From an uncultured Eubacteriales bacterium (GTDB lineage Bacteria > Bacillota > Clostridia > Oscillospirales > Acutalibacteraceae): a DNA stretch of 64,000 nt. Each line of letters begins with the position of its first letter. Position 1 is the stretch's first letter. The stretch lies in NCBI GenBank assembly GCA_934477125.1, contig CAKSOL010000013.1, positions 1 to 64,000 on the forward strand, given 5' to 3'. Made by a program: the position numbers and the translations under genes. Below are positions 43,220 to 51,125 of this stretch, in pieces. The notes beneath the pieces are model-generated. The model made no database searches. It had not been told where the DNA came from and saw only the letters and a list, made by a program, of their open reading frames with translations.

Positions 43220-44288
43220 AAAAGTTATGCGTCTCTTTATTTGAATACATTTGGCTGTCCGCCTCGGAAATCGCGTCCGCCAACCGGTTCCTTTTAGGCT
43301 CAAAAACCGCCGAACCCATTGCAACCATCGGCATCCGGGAATCCTTTTCCCTGTTTTTTCCGATAAGCCGGATAAATTCCGAGTTCAGCTCGGAGATATC
43401 CGCCGTATAAATACGGCGGTCGATAATAACGCAGAACTCGTCTCCCCCGATGCGGTAGCAGAGCCCCGCCCTGCCGTATGCCGACTTGAGCGCTTTCCCG
43501 ACCGATTTTATACACATATCGCCGAAGCTATGACCGTAGCTGTCGTTGATGCTTTTAAAATTGTTGATATCGAAAAACAGCACAACCGCCCGATGCTTTT
43601 CCGTTCGAATACGGCTGTCATAGGATTTGCGGTTGAGCAGCCCGGTCAGAGCGTCAACCTGAAGAATCATATTGGAGTGATAGATATAGAAAAGTATCAT
43701 ACCAATGGCTACGGTTATCCATACAATCTTCATTGTATGGTCTATTGCTTGACACATTATTCCGGCAAACACAAAAAGCAAAATCATCGCGAGGGACAGT
43801 CCGTTCCGGTTCTGAAAGCGCGTTCCGAACAAAATCACTCTGTAAACAAGGTAAACCGCGCCGAGAAAAATAAATACATAATAGATATAATAAAATTTGC
43901 CATGGTAATATCTGTTATTTTTGTCTACATAAAAAATAAACCCGTAAAATACGGATAAGAATTCTAAAATTATATGAACAAAATTCGGGATAAAGAGTCC
44001 TATTTTCTTCTTTGCGGGATAAAACGCATTTGCGAACGCCATCGGAATAACCGGCGCCAGCGAAAGCTCGGTAAATTTAACTATGATATGCAAAGTTCTC
44101 GCCGAAGAATCAAGAGAATCGAGAACAACTCCGGCACATTCCAATACAGCTCCCAGCATTACCATCAGCGCGGTAACGGCTATTCCGGTTTTCTCGGATT
44201 TTTTCAGAGTTCTGTTTTTATCTATCAGCAAAAGCAGTATGAGCATTGAAAACAAGGTCATAATTATTGCTGCAAAATAGAATTTCAA
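43218..44288 (-). CDS. Membrane diguanylate cyclase (GGDEF), second of a pair
   Basis: The product has seven membrane helices over about 210 residues and a C-terminal GGDEF domain: DALTGLLNRKSYDSRI, VVLFFDINNFKSINDSYGHSFGD with the metal-binding aspartate, and RIGGDEFCVII. The intact GGDEF motif indicates synthesis of c-di-GMP. The RxxD inhibitory site nine residues before the motif is absent. Frame opens at GTG 44297, but TTG 44288 has a better-spaced AGGG. It lies 22 bases after the upstream GGDEF gene and is probably co-transcribed. Confidence 0.88.
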   Translation of the reverse strand: MKFYFAAIIMTLFSMLILLLLIDKNRTLKKSEKTGIAVTALMVMLGAVLECAGVVLDSLDSSARTLHIIVKFTELSLAPVIPMAFANAFYPAKKKIGLFIPNFVHIILEFLSVFYGFIFYVDKNNRYYHGKFYYIYYVFIFLGAVYLVYRVILFGTRFQNRNGLSLAMILLFVFAGIMCQAIDHTMKIVWITVAIGMILFYIYHSNMILQVDALTGLLNRKSYDSRIRTEKHRAVVLFFDINNFKSINDSYGHSFGDMCIKSVGKALKSAYGRAGLCYRIGGDEFCVIIDRRIYTADISELNSEFIRLIGKNREKDSRMPMVAMGSAVFEPKRNRLADAISEADSQMYSNKETHNF

Positions 44289-44310
44289 TGCCCGCACCCT
44301 TTTTCTCAGC

Positions 44311-45402
44311 TTAATTTACAGCCGCCCATTCGCAAACAGTTACGCAGTTTTTCCCTTTATCCTTTGAATTATATAATGCCTTGTCCGCCTTGTCAATAGC
44401 CTCATGCGCCGTTATTCCCGACGTATCCTTTATAACGCAGACTCCGGCGCTTGCCGTTATCCTGATAATTTTCCCGTTATAAAAAATATTCAGCTTTTCT
44501 ATTTCTTCTCTTATATTTTCCGCAACAGTCTCCGCATTATGCCCGCACTGCATAATAAGCAGAAATTCTTCTCCGCCCCAGCGGCAGCATTTGCAGTGGT
44601 CGCACATAATCCTGAGCGGAACCTTCGCCACCTCGCTCAGAACCTTGTCGCCGCATTCGTGACCGTGCCTGTCGTTTATTTTCTTAAAATCGTCTATATC
44701 AAACAGAATCACCGAAATATTCTCGCAGCTTTTGCCGAACGCCTTATCGATATGCTCCTTGATTCCGTACCTGTTATAAAGTCCGGTAAGAGCGTCATGG
44801 CGGTATAAATATACATATTTTTCCTTAATATTTTCAAATTGCCGCTGCGTTTCCCGGCGTATACATTCGTTAATCAGCGATATAAGGTAAACCGAGGCGT
44901 ATAGAAACGGAAACCTCAGCATAAACTCATTTGTATACGAATACATAAGCAGCCCTCTGCCGAATGGCAGCCAGAAGAAAAACAGTATAAGCCCAAGCGC
45001 CGAAAGAGAAAACGCGCTGCCCATCTTAACTCCGAGGGTAAGCAGAGCAAAGCTCGGGATAAGACAGATCCATAAAATACTGAAGCCGTTCGGAATACCG
45101 CTTACTATAAAAAAGGTAAGCAGTATCATAGCCTCGATACTGAACGACATATAAATGGCATTTTCCCTGACCTTTGAATAACACAAAAGCAAAATATTTA
45201 AAAGGCACACAAGCGAAAACAAAAGAGTTGACACCATAAGAATGTATTCGCCGGTGAACAGATTAACAACGCTCATTATAAAAGAGGTCAGAGTCAAAGC
45301 AGCGTTAAGGCTGCAAAACGACAGCTTTTTTCTCGGCTTATCTGACGCAACAACCGTTTTCGCACGGCTTATAAGCTTTTGAAATACGTCCCTTACTTTC
45401 AT
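44311..45402 (-). CDS. Membrane diguanylate cyclase (GGDEF), first of a pair
   Basis: The product has about six membrane helices (45-200) and a GGDEF domain with DALTGLYNRYGIKEHI, ISVILFDIDDFKKINDRHGHECGDKVL and RWGGEEFLLI, an active GGEEF variant. Before the motif stands the unusual cluster CDHCKCC, which replaces the RxxD inhibitory site and could bind a metal or sense redox. I take ATG 45402 after GGGGATAG; ATG 45414 is alternative. Its promoter region contains the recombination-site candidates at 45438-45550, so expression may depend on DNA inversion. Confidence 0.88.
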   Translation of the reverse strand: MKVRDVFQKLISRAKTVVASDKPRKKLSFCSLNAALTLTSFIMSVVNLFTGEYILMVSTLLFSLVCLLNILLLCYSKVRENAIYMSFSIEAMILLTFFIVSGIPNGFSILWICLIPSFALLTLGVKMGSAFSLSALGLILFFFWLPFGRGLLMYSYTNEFMLRFPFLYASVYLISLINECIRRETQRQFENIKEKYVYLYRHDALTGLYNRYGIKEHIDKAFGKSCENISVILFDIDDFKKINDRHGHECGDKVLSEVAKVPLRIMCDHCKCCRWGGEEFLLIMQCGHNAETVAENIREEIEKLNIFYNGKIIRITASAGVCVIKDTSGITAHEAIDKADKALYNSKDKGKNCVTVCEWAAVN

Positions 45403-45437
45403 TTCTATCCCCATATTACGGCAAAGCCGTTAATACT

Positions 45438-45461
45438 ACAACATTCTCGTTATTATGTTGT
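45438..45461 (+). repeat. Near-palindromic repeat, copy 1 (candidate recombination site)
   Basis: Arms ACAACATTCT and ATTATGTTGT around the centre CGTT. It lies 36 bases upstream of the GGDEF start codon. Confidence 0.75.
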
Positions 45462-45526
45462 AAAAGGTAAAATATTATATATATACCTTGAACTTTATCA
45501 TATTTTATCATATGTTCCGAAAAAAC

Positions 45527-45550
45527 GCAACATATTCGTTATTATGTTGC
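45527..45550 (+). repeat. Near-palindromic repeat, copy 2, same orientation
   Basis: Arms GCAACATATT and ATTATGTTGC around CGTT. The outer base pair differs from copy 1 on both sides, so the pairing is preserved. Confidence 0.75.
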
Positions 45551-45824
45551 AAAACATTCTGTCGGATTGCTTTATATTAACAAATTCACACAAATTATTT
45601 TATTCTTTCGGCAATCCGGCATTTTTTACCTCGGAATATCCCGAAGTATACTGTAAATTTAGATTTAAGGCATAGAAAAACAAAGCCCTTTACGCAATTT
45701 GAAATTTAGAAAAAGGGCTTGCTTTTTTATGCCTTAATTTTATCGGAACAGTAATTATATTCTGAAAAACGCTTGTTTTTTCATAGAAAAACCCGTATTC
45801 GATTTATGTATAAAAAATTTTTTT

Positions 45825-45848
45825 ACAACATAATAACGATTATGTTGT
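45825..45848 (-). repeat. Near-palindromic repeat, copy 3, inverted
   Basis: On the minus strand arms ACAACATAAT and ATTATGTTGT pair perfectly around the centre CGTT. It lies 12 bases after the recombinase stop. Confidence 0.78.
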
Positions 45849-45860
45849 AAACCGTGACTT

Positions 45861-46703
45861 TTACATAATCAGCCGCATATTTTCCATACGTCTGCGATGC
45901 TCTAAGCCGGTTGAAATAATATAAATCCGGGTTGTGTTAATGCTTGAGTGACCGAGAATATCGGCTAACTTTGCGATATCCTTTTCCAAGCGGTAAAACA
46001 CGCGGGCGAACAGGTGGCGCAGATTATGCGGAAAGACCTTTTGCGGATTGACGTTTGCTTCCTCGCACAGCGATTTCATTTCGCGCCAGATGTTGGTGCG
46101 GCTCAAGGGCTTTCCCGTCCGCGTTACAAATATCATACCGCTTTCAATATGCTGTTTCGCCGCATAGCGGAGCAGCTTTTGCTTTAGCTCCTTAACGATA
46201 AAGACCGAGCGTGTTTTCGACTTGCAGCTTACCGTCGCTTCGCCGCGTTTTGCCGCCTCAACCGTTATATATTGCAGTTCGCTGACGCGTATTCCCGTTC
46301 CGCAGATTGTCTGTAAAATAAGTCCGAGCCGCTCGTTATGCCGCCGCTCTGCAGTTCGGCAAAGGCGCGCGTATTCCGCCTTTGTAAGCTCCTTTTCTTC
46401 GGGACAATACACCTGCTGCTGCAATTTTAAGGATTTCACCTTCAGGTCGCCCCAGCCCAAAAAACCGAAAAGGCTGTTTAAGCTCGCAAGCGCCGAATTA
46501 ACGCTGCGGACGGCGTAATTCTCCTGCAAATGCCTTTTATAGGCAATAACCGTTTCCTTTGCAAGCCCGGATCCGCCGGCAAAGTCCGCGAACGCTCTGA
46601 CGTCTCGCAGGTATTTTTCGGTCGTCGCCGCGCTTCTTTCGTTTAAAATAAGGTATTTTTTAAATTGTCCGATTTCCGAGCTGCTTAAAAATCTCTCTTT
46701 CAC
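45861..46703 (-). CDS. Tyrosine recombinase (XerC/D-like)
   Basis: The 280-residue product has a SAM-like N-terminal core-binding domain (FKKYLILNERSAATTEKYLRDVRAFADFAG) and a catalytic domain with the first arginine in GTGIRVSEL, a lysine in CKSKTRSVFIV, HNLRHLFARVF, LGHSSINTTRIYI with the nucleophilic tyrosine. All six catalytic positions are present. It would cut and rejoin DNA at paired arm sites. I take GTG 46703 with GGAGGTAA upstream; the longer frame to 46766 lacks similarity. Sites for it are likely the three repeats immediately downstream. Confidence 0.92.
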   Translation of the reverse strand: MKERFLSSSEIGQFKKYLILNERSAATTEKYLRDVRAFADFAGGSGLAKETVIAYKRHLQENYAVRSVNSALASLNSLFGFLGWGDLKVKSLKLQQQVYCPEEKELTKAEYARLCRTAERRHNERLGLILQTICGTGIRVSELQYITVEAAKRGEATVSCKSKTRSVFIVKELKQKLLRYAAKQHIESGMIFVTRTGKPLSRTNIWREMKSLCEEANVNPQKVFPHNLRHLFARVFYRLEKDIAKLADILGHSSINTTRIYIISTGLEHRRRMENMRLIM

Positions 46704-46781
46704 ATAATTACCTCCGGATTTTTTTATTATTTTACCCGAAAAAGCCGTTATGTTGAGAAAATTCAAAAATTTTAACGCTGT

Positions 46782-47474
46782 TCAGCTTGCCTTTTCTATT
46801 TGCTTTTTAAGCTTTCCGATTATTCTTTTCTCAAGCCGGGAAATATAAGACTGCGAAATGCCGAGAACGTCCGCGACCTCCTTCTGAGTATATTCGCGGC
46901 AGCCTCCCATCCCGAACCTCATTTCCATTATCTGCCGCTCGCGCGCCGAAAGATTTCCGACAAGCATTTGCAAAAGATTGCGCTCGTCCTCCTGCTCTAT
47001 TCCTCTGCCGACCTCCTCGCCGTCGCTTCCGAGAACATCGGAAAGCAGCAGCTCGTTGCCGTCCCAGTCTATATTAAGCGGCTCGTCTATTGAAACCTCG
47101 TTGCGCAGAGATGAGGTTTTTCTCAGAAACATCAGTATTTCATTTTCAATACAACGCGAAGCATATGTCGCAAGCTTTATATTCCTGTCGGGACAGAATG
47201 TATTGACAGCCTTGATAAGACCTATCGTTCCTATCGATACCAAATCCTCAACATTGCCGCCGGCGGTGTCGTATTTTTTCGCGATATACACGACAAGACG
47301 CAGATTATGCACTATAAGCTCCTCGCGGGCGCTGCCCGTCCCCGATTCAAGCAGCTCCTGCTCGCGTTCGGCGGAAAGCGGCGGCGGCAGGGTTTCGGGG
47401 CCGTTTATGTAATGAACAGGTCTTATTATATGCAGTTTTAAAAGTATTTTTGCAAAAATCACTTGCAGACTCAT
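46782..47474 (-). CDS. sigE: Sporulation sigma factor sigma-E (pro-form)
   Basis: This 230-residue protein is the mother-cell sigma factor of early sporulation. It has a pro-sequence (MSLQVIFAKILLKLHIIRPVHYINGPETLPPPLS), then region 2 with NLRLVVYIAKKYDTAGGNVEDLVSIGTIGLIKAV, the DRNIKLATYASRCIENEI stretch that reads the -10, and region 4 with KEVADVLGISQSYISRLEKRI. The pro-sequence is removed by SpoIIGA. Start ATG 47474 with GGAG 10 bases upstream. It lies 13 bases downstream of spoIIGA, the usual order. Confidence 0.95.
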   Translation of the reverse strand: MSLQVIFAKILLKLHIIRPVHYINGPETLPPPLSAEREQELLESGTGSAREELIVHNLRLVVYIAKKYDTAGGNVEDLVSIGTIGLIKAVNTFCPDRNIKLATYASRCIENEILMFLRKTSSLRNEVSIDEPLNIDWDGNELLLSDVLGSDGEEVGRGIEQEDERNLLQMLVGNLSARERQIMEMRFGMGGCREYTQKEVADVLGISQSYISRLEKRIIGKLKKQIEKAS

Positions 47475-47487
47475 ATCGAACACTCCG

Positions 47488-48309
47488 TTATTCTATAATT
47501 TTCGGGTCTATAACGGCGGAAAAATCTCCGCCCATAGGGGTTTTGGAAATTGCCAGTATCGGTCTGGAAAGCTCGGTTGTTTTATCGCCGCACACAATGC
47601 ACGCCTTATCGCAGCGGTAGCCCTCAAGAACGCCGCCTCCGCTTACGGTTGAACAGGGTATAACCCTGTATCTCCTCGCAATGTCGTCCTGCGTTTTTCC
47701 CTCAAGCAGCGGTTCGGCGACTGCCCTGTCGGCGACTATCACCTCGGACGTTCCGAATGAGTCCTCAAGAGAGTTACCGGTATCGGCGATAGCCGTAAAG
47801 CTGCTGCTGGAGCTGTCCCAATAAACCCTTATTTCACATTTTTCGGCAGCAGCGCCCCTTTTTCCGAGAACCGTTCCCGCAAGCAGGATTATGAAATAGG
47901 CGGCAACCGATACTCCTATCAGAAAAAGCGGCGAAATATTGAGATAAACCACCGAATTCCTTATTATAAGACCGTTCGGATGAATAAGCTGCCAAATTCC
48001 GAGCATCGCTCCGGCATACCCTGCCGAAACGGCAAAGAAAACCGCAGCAGCCCTGAGATACCGGCGGATACCCCCGAAACCAAACGAAGCAAGAGTTATA
48101 ACGGCGCATATTGCAAGCCTTATAAGCAGCTCCAAAGCGACATTAAGCTCAGGAAGGAAAAGCGTAAGCGAGGAGGCTCCCCCAATCGCCGCGCCGAGGA
48201 GCTGTCTGCCCAGTCCCGTTCCGGTTTTGACAAGCCGCGCGGTCAGGGAAATCAGAAAATAATCCACGGCAAAATTCAGTAAAAAAAGAATATCCGCATA
48301 TACGGTCAT
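47488..48309 (-). CDS. spoIIGA: Pro-sigma-E processing aspartic protease
   Basis: This 273-residue protein has five membrane helices in its first 150 residues and a cytoplasmic protease domain with FTAIADTGNSLED, where DTG at 176-178 is the aspartic active site, and later RVIPCSTVSGGGVLEG and AVIDPKIIE. It cleaves pro-sigma-E after SpoIIR signalling from the forespore. Together with sigE it proves sporulation capacity. Confidence 0.93.
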   Translation of the reverse strand: MTVYADILFLLNFAVDYFLISLTARLVKTGTGLGRQLLGAAIGGASSLTLFLPELNVALELLIRLAICAVITLASFGFGGIRRYLRAAAVFFAVSAGYAGAMLGIWQLIHPNGLIIRNSVVYLNISPLFLIGVSVAAYFIILLAGTVLGKRGAAAEKCEIRVYWDSSSSSFTAIADTGNSLEDSFGTSEVIVADRAVAEPLLEGKTQDDIARRYRVIPCSTVSGGGVLEGYRCDKACIVCGDKTTELSRPILAISKTPMGGDFSAVIDPKIIE

Positions 48310-48374
48310 ATGTATCTGCTCCCAAAGGAATTTTTCGGTTCTTATCGGCGTCAGCTAACCGAAACAGTACATTC

Positions 48375-48408
48375 ATTATAACCCCGATAAACCGAATAAT
48401 TTGTTGAA
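48375..48408 (-). promoter_or_regulatory. Candidate Spo0A-dependent spoIIG promoter
   Basis: On the minus strand TATAAT (48380-48375) is preceded by TTCAAC (48408-48403) with a 22-base spacer. The extended spacer is the known oddity of the spoIIG promoter in Bacillus, and TGTTGAA (plus strand 48402-48408) is one base from the Spo0A box TGTCGAA. The position is about 65 bases before spoIIGA. Confidence 0.5.
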
Positions 48409-48693
48409 AAAAGGCTTGCGGCGCAAAGTTTTTTAAAAATTTTTCCCTGAGGCGCAATGCTTTCCGAAACGCAAAAAGATTATACGGCGGTCGTTTTTCG
48501 CCCTCAAAAACCGCACAGCTGCGCCGGTTCTACTGCCGGTAGAGAGATTTTTTACCACTCTACCGGGCAATTTTCATTTTATAGAATCGAAAATCGCAAA
48601 AGTTTGATGATTTTTTTGCGCAAAGTATGTATAATGGCAATATCAAAAAAGCAAAAGCGCCGCATGGCGCAAGACAAAAGGAGAACATCTCAA
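48409..48693. other. Intergenic region upstream of degV
   Basis: No gene is supported. It contains a stem TGCCGGTAGAG/CTCTACCGGGCA at 48534-48569 with an A-rich loop, and TATAAT at 48630-48635 without a well-spaced -35 (TTGATG is 20 bases away). The hairpin may terminate an unseen upstream transcript or lead the degV message. Confidence 0.45.
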
Positions 48694-49560
48694 ATGAATT
48701 ATCAGATAATAACCGATTCCTGCGCAAATCTTACCGATAAACAAATAGCCGATTACGATCTCAAAATACTCTCCCTTAAATACTGCGTTTCCGGCAAGGA
48801 ATACGACAGCTATATTCCCGGAGAAAAAACCGATAACAAGAAAATTTTCCAGATGCTCAGAGAAAAGGAAAAAATAACAACCTCGCTTGTTTCGCGCGAA
48901 GAATGCGACAGGGTTATAATTCCGGTTCTTGAAAGCGGAACGGACGTATTGCTTATAGTATTTTCCTCAGGACTTTCCGGCTCATATCAAAATGTTAAAA
49001 ATGCCTGCGAGGATTACCGCGAGCAGTTCCCGGAGAGAAAGATAATTGTTGTTGACAGTCTTTGCGCCTCCCTCGGTCTCGGACTTGCGGTTCACTATGC
49101 CGCAGCGCTCAAGGCGGACGGTAAATCAATGGAGGAGGTTGCCGAATGGATCGAAACCAACAAGCTGCATATCTGCCATAAGTTCACGATAGACGACCTT
49201 TTTTTCCTCAAGCGCGGCGGCAGGCTTTCAGGCTCCGGCGCTATGCTCGGAACGCTGCTCGGAATAAAGCCCATGCTTCATAATGCGGACGACGGAAAGC
49301 TTTATGTTACCGGAAAGGTTCGCGGAAGAAAGGCGTCGATTAACGCGCTTATTGACGATGTAGGAACAGGAAACGATATAGAAAATCAGGCTGTTTTTAT
49401 CGTTCACGGCGACTGCGAAGACGACGCAAATTATATTGCCGAGGAAATCAGGCGCCGCTATAAGGTCAAGTCAATCACCATAAACTGTCTCGACCCGGTA
49501 ATCGGTTCGCATTCCGGTCCCGGAACGCTTGCTGTTTTCTATCTCGGAGACAAGCGTTAA
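48694..49560 (+). CDS. DegV family fatty-acid-binding protein
   Basis: The 288-residue product has the DegV pattern MNYQIITDSCANLTDKQI, TTSLVSREECDRVI, VFSSGLSGSYQNVKNA, VVDSLCASLGLGLAVHYA, KFTIDDLFFLKRGGRLSGSGAMLGTLLGIKPML and VIGSHSGPGTLAVFYLG. These bind a fatty acid for the FakA kinase system and supply phospholipid synthesis. Start is ATG 48694 after AAGGAGA. Upstream frame sequence is not part of the family. Confidence 0.92.
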   Translation: MNYQIITDSCANLTDKQIADYDLKILSLKYCVSGKEYDSYIPGEKTDNKKIFQMLREKEKITTSLVSREECDRVIIPVLESGTDVLLIVFSSGLSGSYQNVKNACEDYREQFPERKIIVVDSLCASLGLGLAVHYAAALKADGKSMEEVAEWIETNKLHICHKFTIDDLFFLKRGGRLSGSGAMLGTLLGIKPMLHNADDGKLYVTGKVRGRKASINALIDDVGTGNDIENQAVFIVHGDCEDDANYIAEEIRRRYKVKSITINCLDPVIGSHSGPGTLAVFYLGDKR

Positions 49561-49593
49561 AAAAATCTTAAATTTTAAAATCAAGCTCCGGTG

Positions 49594-49622
49594 TTGCATT
49601 TTCCGCCGCAGTATGATATGAT
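49594..49622 (+). promoter_or_regulatory. Promoter of the membrane glycosyltransferase gene
   Basis: TTGCAT (49594-49599), 17-base spacer and TATGAT (49617-49622), about 35 bases before the ATG. Confidence 0.5.
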
Positions 49623-49656
49623 ATAGCCCGTATCATCTGAAAAGAGGGCTTTGCGA

Positions 49657-51003
49657 ATGGAGTTTTTTCTGAGCCTCGGAAATTTCTTGAGAAAATTTTT
49701 CCGGGGCTTTCATAAGGGCTATATATGGGCGAAAAAATATAATGTGTTTTATCTTTTTCTCGGTCTGTTCGCGCCTAAAAAGACATATAAGGAAACCGAG
49801 AACCGCTACCGTTACGGAATTATAGTCTGCGCGAGAAACGAAGAAAAGGTTATCGGCAACCTTATAGATTCGATAAATTCCCAGAGCTATCCGAGGGAAT
49901 ACACCGAAATATTCGTCGTCGCCGACAACTGCACAGACAGCACGGCTGAAATATGCCGCAGCAAGGGCTGCACGGTTTATGAAAGGCACGACCCTGAGCA
50001 CGCGCGCAAGGGCTACGCCATGCAGTATCTTTTTGAACAGATAAAGCGCGACCGCGGCATAGAAAGCTTTGACGGATATGTCGTTTTCGACGCCGATAAT
50101 CTGCTGCACCCCGAATTCATGACCGAGCTTAACAAGGCGTTTGATACGGGCGCCGGGGTTGTCGTCGGTTACAGAAACACCAAAAATTTCGACCGCAATT
50201 TTATTTCCGCCGGATACGGAATACATTTTATGCGCAGCGTTGTAACCTATCACCGGCCGCGCGTATGGCTGCATACGAGCACTCATATTGCCGGAACCGG
50301 CTTTGTTATAGCCTCGCGGCTTATGAAGGAAGGCTGGAAATACACCTGCCTTACGGAGGACACTCAGTTTACCCTCAACAGCGTTGCCGCCGGAGAATAT
50401 ATCGCCTTCTGCGAGGACGCGGAGTTCTTCGACGAGCAGCCCTATGAGCTGAAGGTTATGGCAAGACAGCGGATACGCTGGATAAAAGGACGTATGTATT
50501 CGTTCTTTACTACCTTTTGGGGACTTTTTAAGGGTATTTTCACAAAGGGACTCAAGGGCTTTGCCTGCTACGATATGATATGCTACGCCTTTCCGGGAAG
50601 CACCTATTATGCTTTCCGGCAGCTGCTTATACCGCCGGTAAAGTTTATTTTATCTCGGCTTTGGGCGCTTTTTGTCGGAAGTGCGGCAGTTTCGGCTCAC
50701 AGTCCCCGGAGAACTCTCTGGATAGCACTGTGGGTTATAATTGAGCCGTATCTGCGCAGCTATCTGAGAAAGTTTATAAAGGGTGCGCTTGTCGTACTGA
50801 GAGAAAGACCGCATATACGCTGCTCCGGAGCAAAGCTTGTTTTCTATACGCTTGCATTTCCCTGGTTTGACACCGTAGGTCCGTTTCTTGCGGTTGCTGC
50901 GCTGTTTGCCCGCGCTCAATGGAAACCTATTAAGCATGACGCGGCAATTTCAATAGACCAGCTGGGGCTTTCTGAGGAAGAAAATCAGGCGGTTACAAAA
51001 TAA
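49657..51003 (+). CDS. Membrane family 2 glycosyltransferase
   Basis: The 448-residue product has YGIIVCARNEEKVIGNLIDSI, VVADNCTDSTAEI, VFDADNLLHPEF (DxD metal site), TEDTQFTLNSV, and QRIRWIKGRMYS (QxxRW), the motif set of processive GT2 enzymes such as hyaluronan or cellulose synthases. C-terminal helices at about 310-335, 350-370 and 405-430 form a membrane channel-like part. Product is unknown. Start ATG 49657, eight bases after GAGGG. Confidence 0.9.
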   Translation: MEFFLSLGNFLRKFFRGFHKGYIWAKKYNVFYLFLGLFAPKKTYKETENRYRYGIIVCARNEEKVIGNLIDSINSQSYPREYTEIFVVADNCTDSTAEICRSKGCTVYERHDPEHARKGYAMQYLFEQIKRDRGIESFDGYVVFDADNLLHPEFMTELNKAFDTGAGVVVGYRNTKNFDRNFISAGYGIHFMRSVVTYHRPRVWLHTSTHIAGTGFVIASRLMKEGWKYTCLTEDTQFTLNSVAAGEYIAFCEDAEFFDEQPYELKVMARQRIRWIKGRMYSFFTTFWGLFKGIFTKGLKGFACYDMICYAFPGSTYYAFRQLLIPPVKFILSRLWALFVGSAAVSAHSPRRTLWIALWVIIEPYLRSYLRKFIKGALVVLRERPHIRCSGAKLVFYTLAFPWFDTVGPFLAVAALFARAQWKPIKHDAAISIDQLGLSEEENQAVTK

Positions 51004-51046
51004 TCCGACGGTTGCATTATAAAGCAGTATTTTTAAGAATTATAAG

Positions 51047-51091
51047 GCGGCGCCGCAGCAAAGATTTAAAATTTCTCTGCTGCGGCGCCGC
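51047..51091 (+). terminator. Very strong hairpin between convergent genes
   Basis: GCGGCGCCGCAGCA pairs perfectly with TGCTGCGGCGCCGC around a 17-base AT loop. Confidence 0.75.
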
Positions 51092-51125
51092 TTTGCCCCT
51101 AAACGGCTTTTACGGGGGGCAGGGT

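Larger units (their letters stand above)
45403..45860. other. Candidate invertible control region between GGDEF and recombinase genes
   Basis: No gene is supported in these 450 AT-rich bases. It contains three 24-bp near-palindromes (listed separately), a nested hairpin at 45665-45737 (outer arms TTAAGGCATA/TATGCCTTAA, inner arms AAGCCCTTT/AAAGGGCTT, followed by a T run) that could terminate in either direction, and a plus-strand promoter-like pair TTTACC (45625-45630) and TATACT (45647-45652) with the palindrome TCGGAATATCCCGA in its spacer. On the minus strand TATAAT occurs near 45475 in front of the GGDEF gene. Confidence 0.6.

Noticed and set aside
45379..45675. 98-codon plus-strand frame
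   Set aside because: It spans the GGDEF start and two recombination-site copies; composition is that of AT-rich control DNA.
45438..45848. CRISPR array
   Set aside because: Repeats are palindromic, occur three times in mixed orientation with unequal spacing, and no cas gene is near.
45825..45848. Chromosomal dif site for XerC/XerD
   Set aside because: The arms do not match the Firmicutes dif consensus and three copies occur together.
46741..46760. Fourth recombination site before the recombinase gene
   Set aside because: Only a partial half-site (CGTTATGTTG) is present and the second arm is missing.
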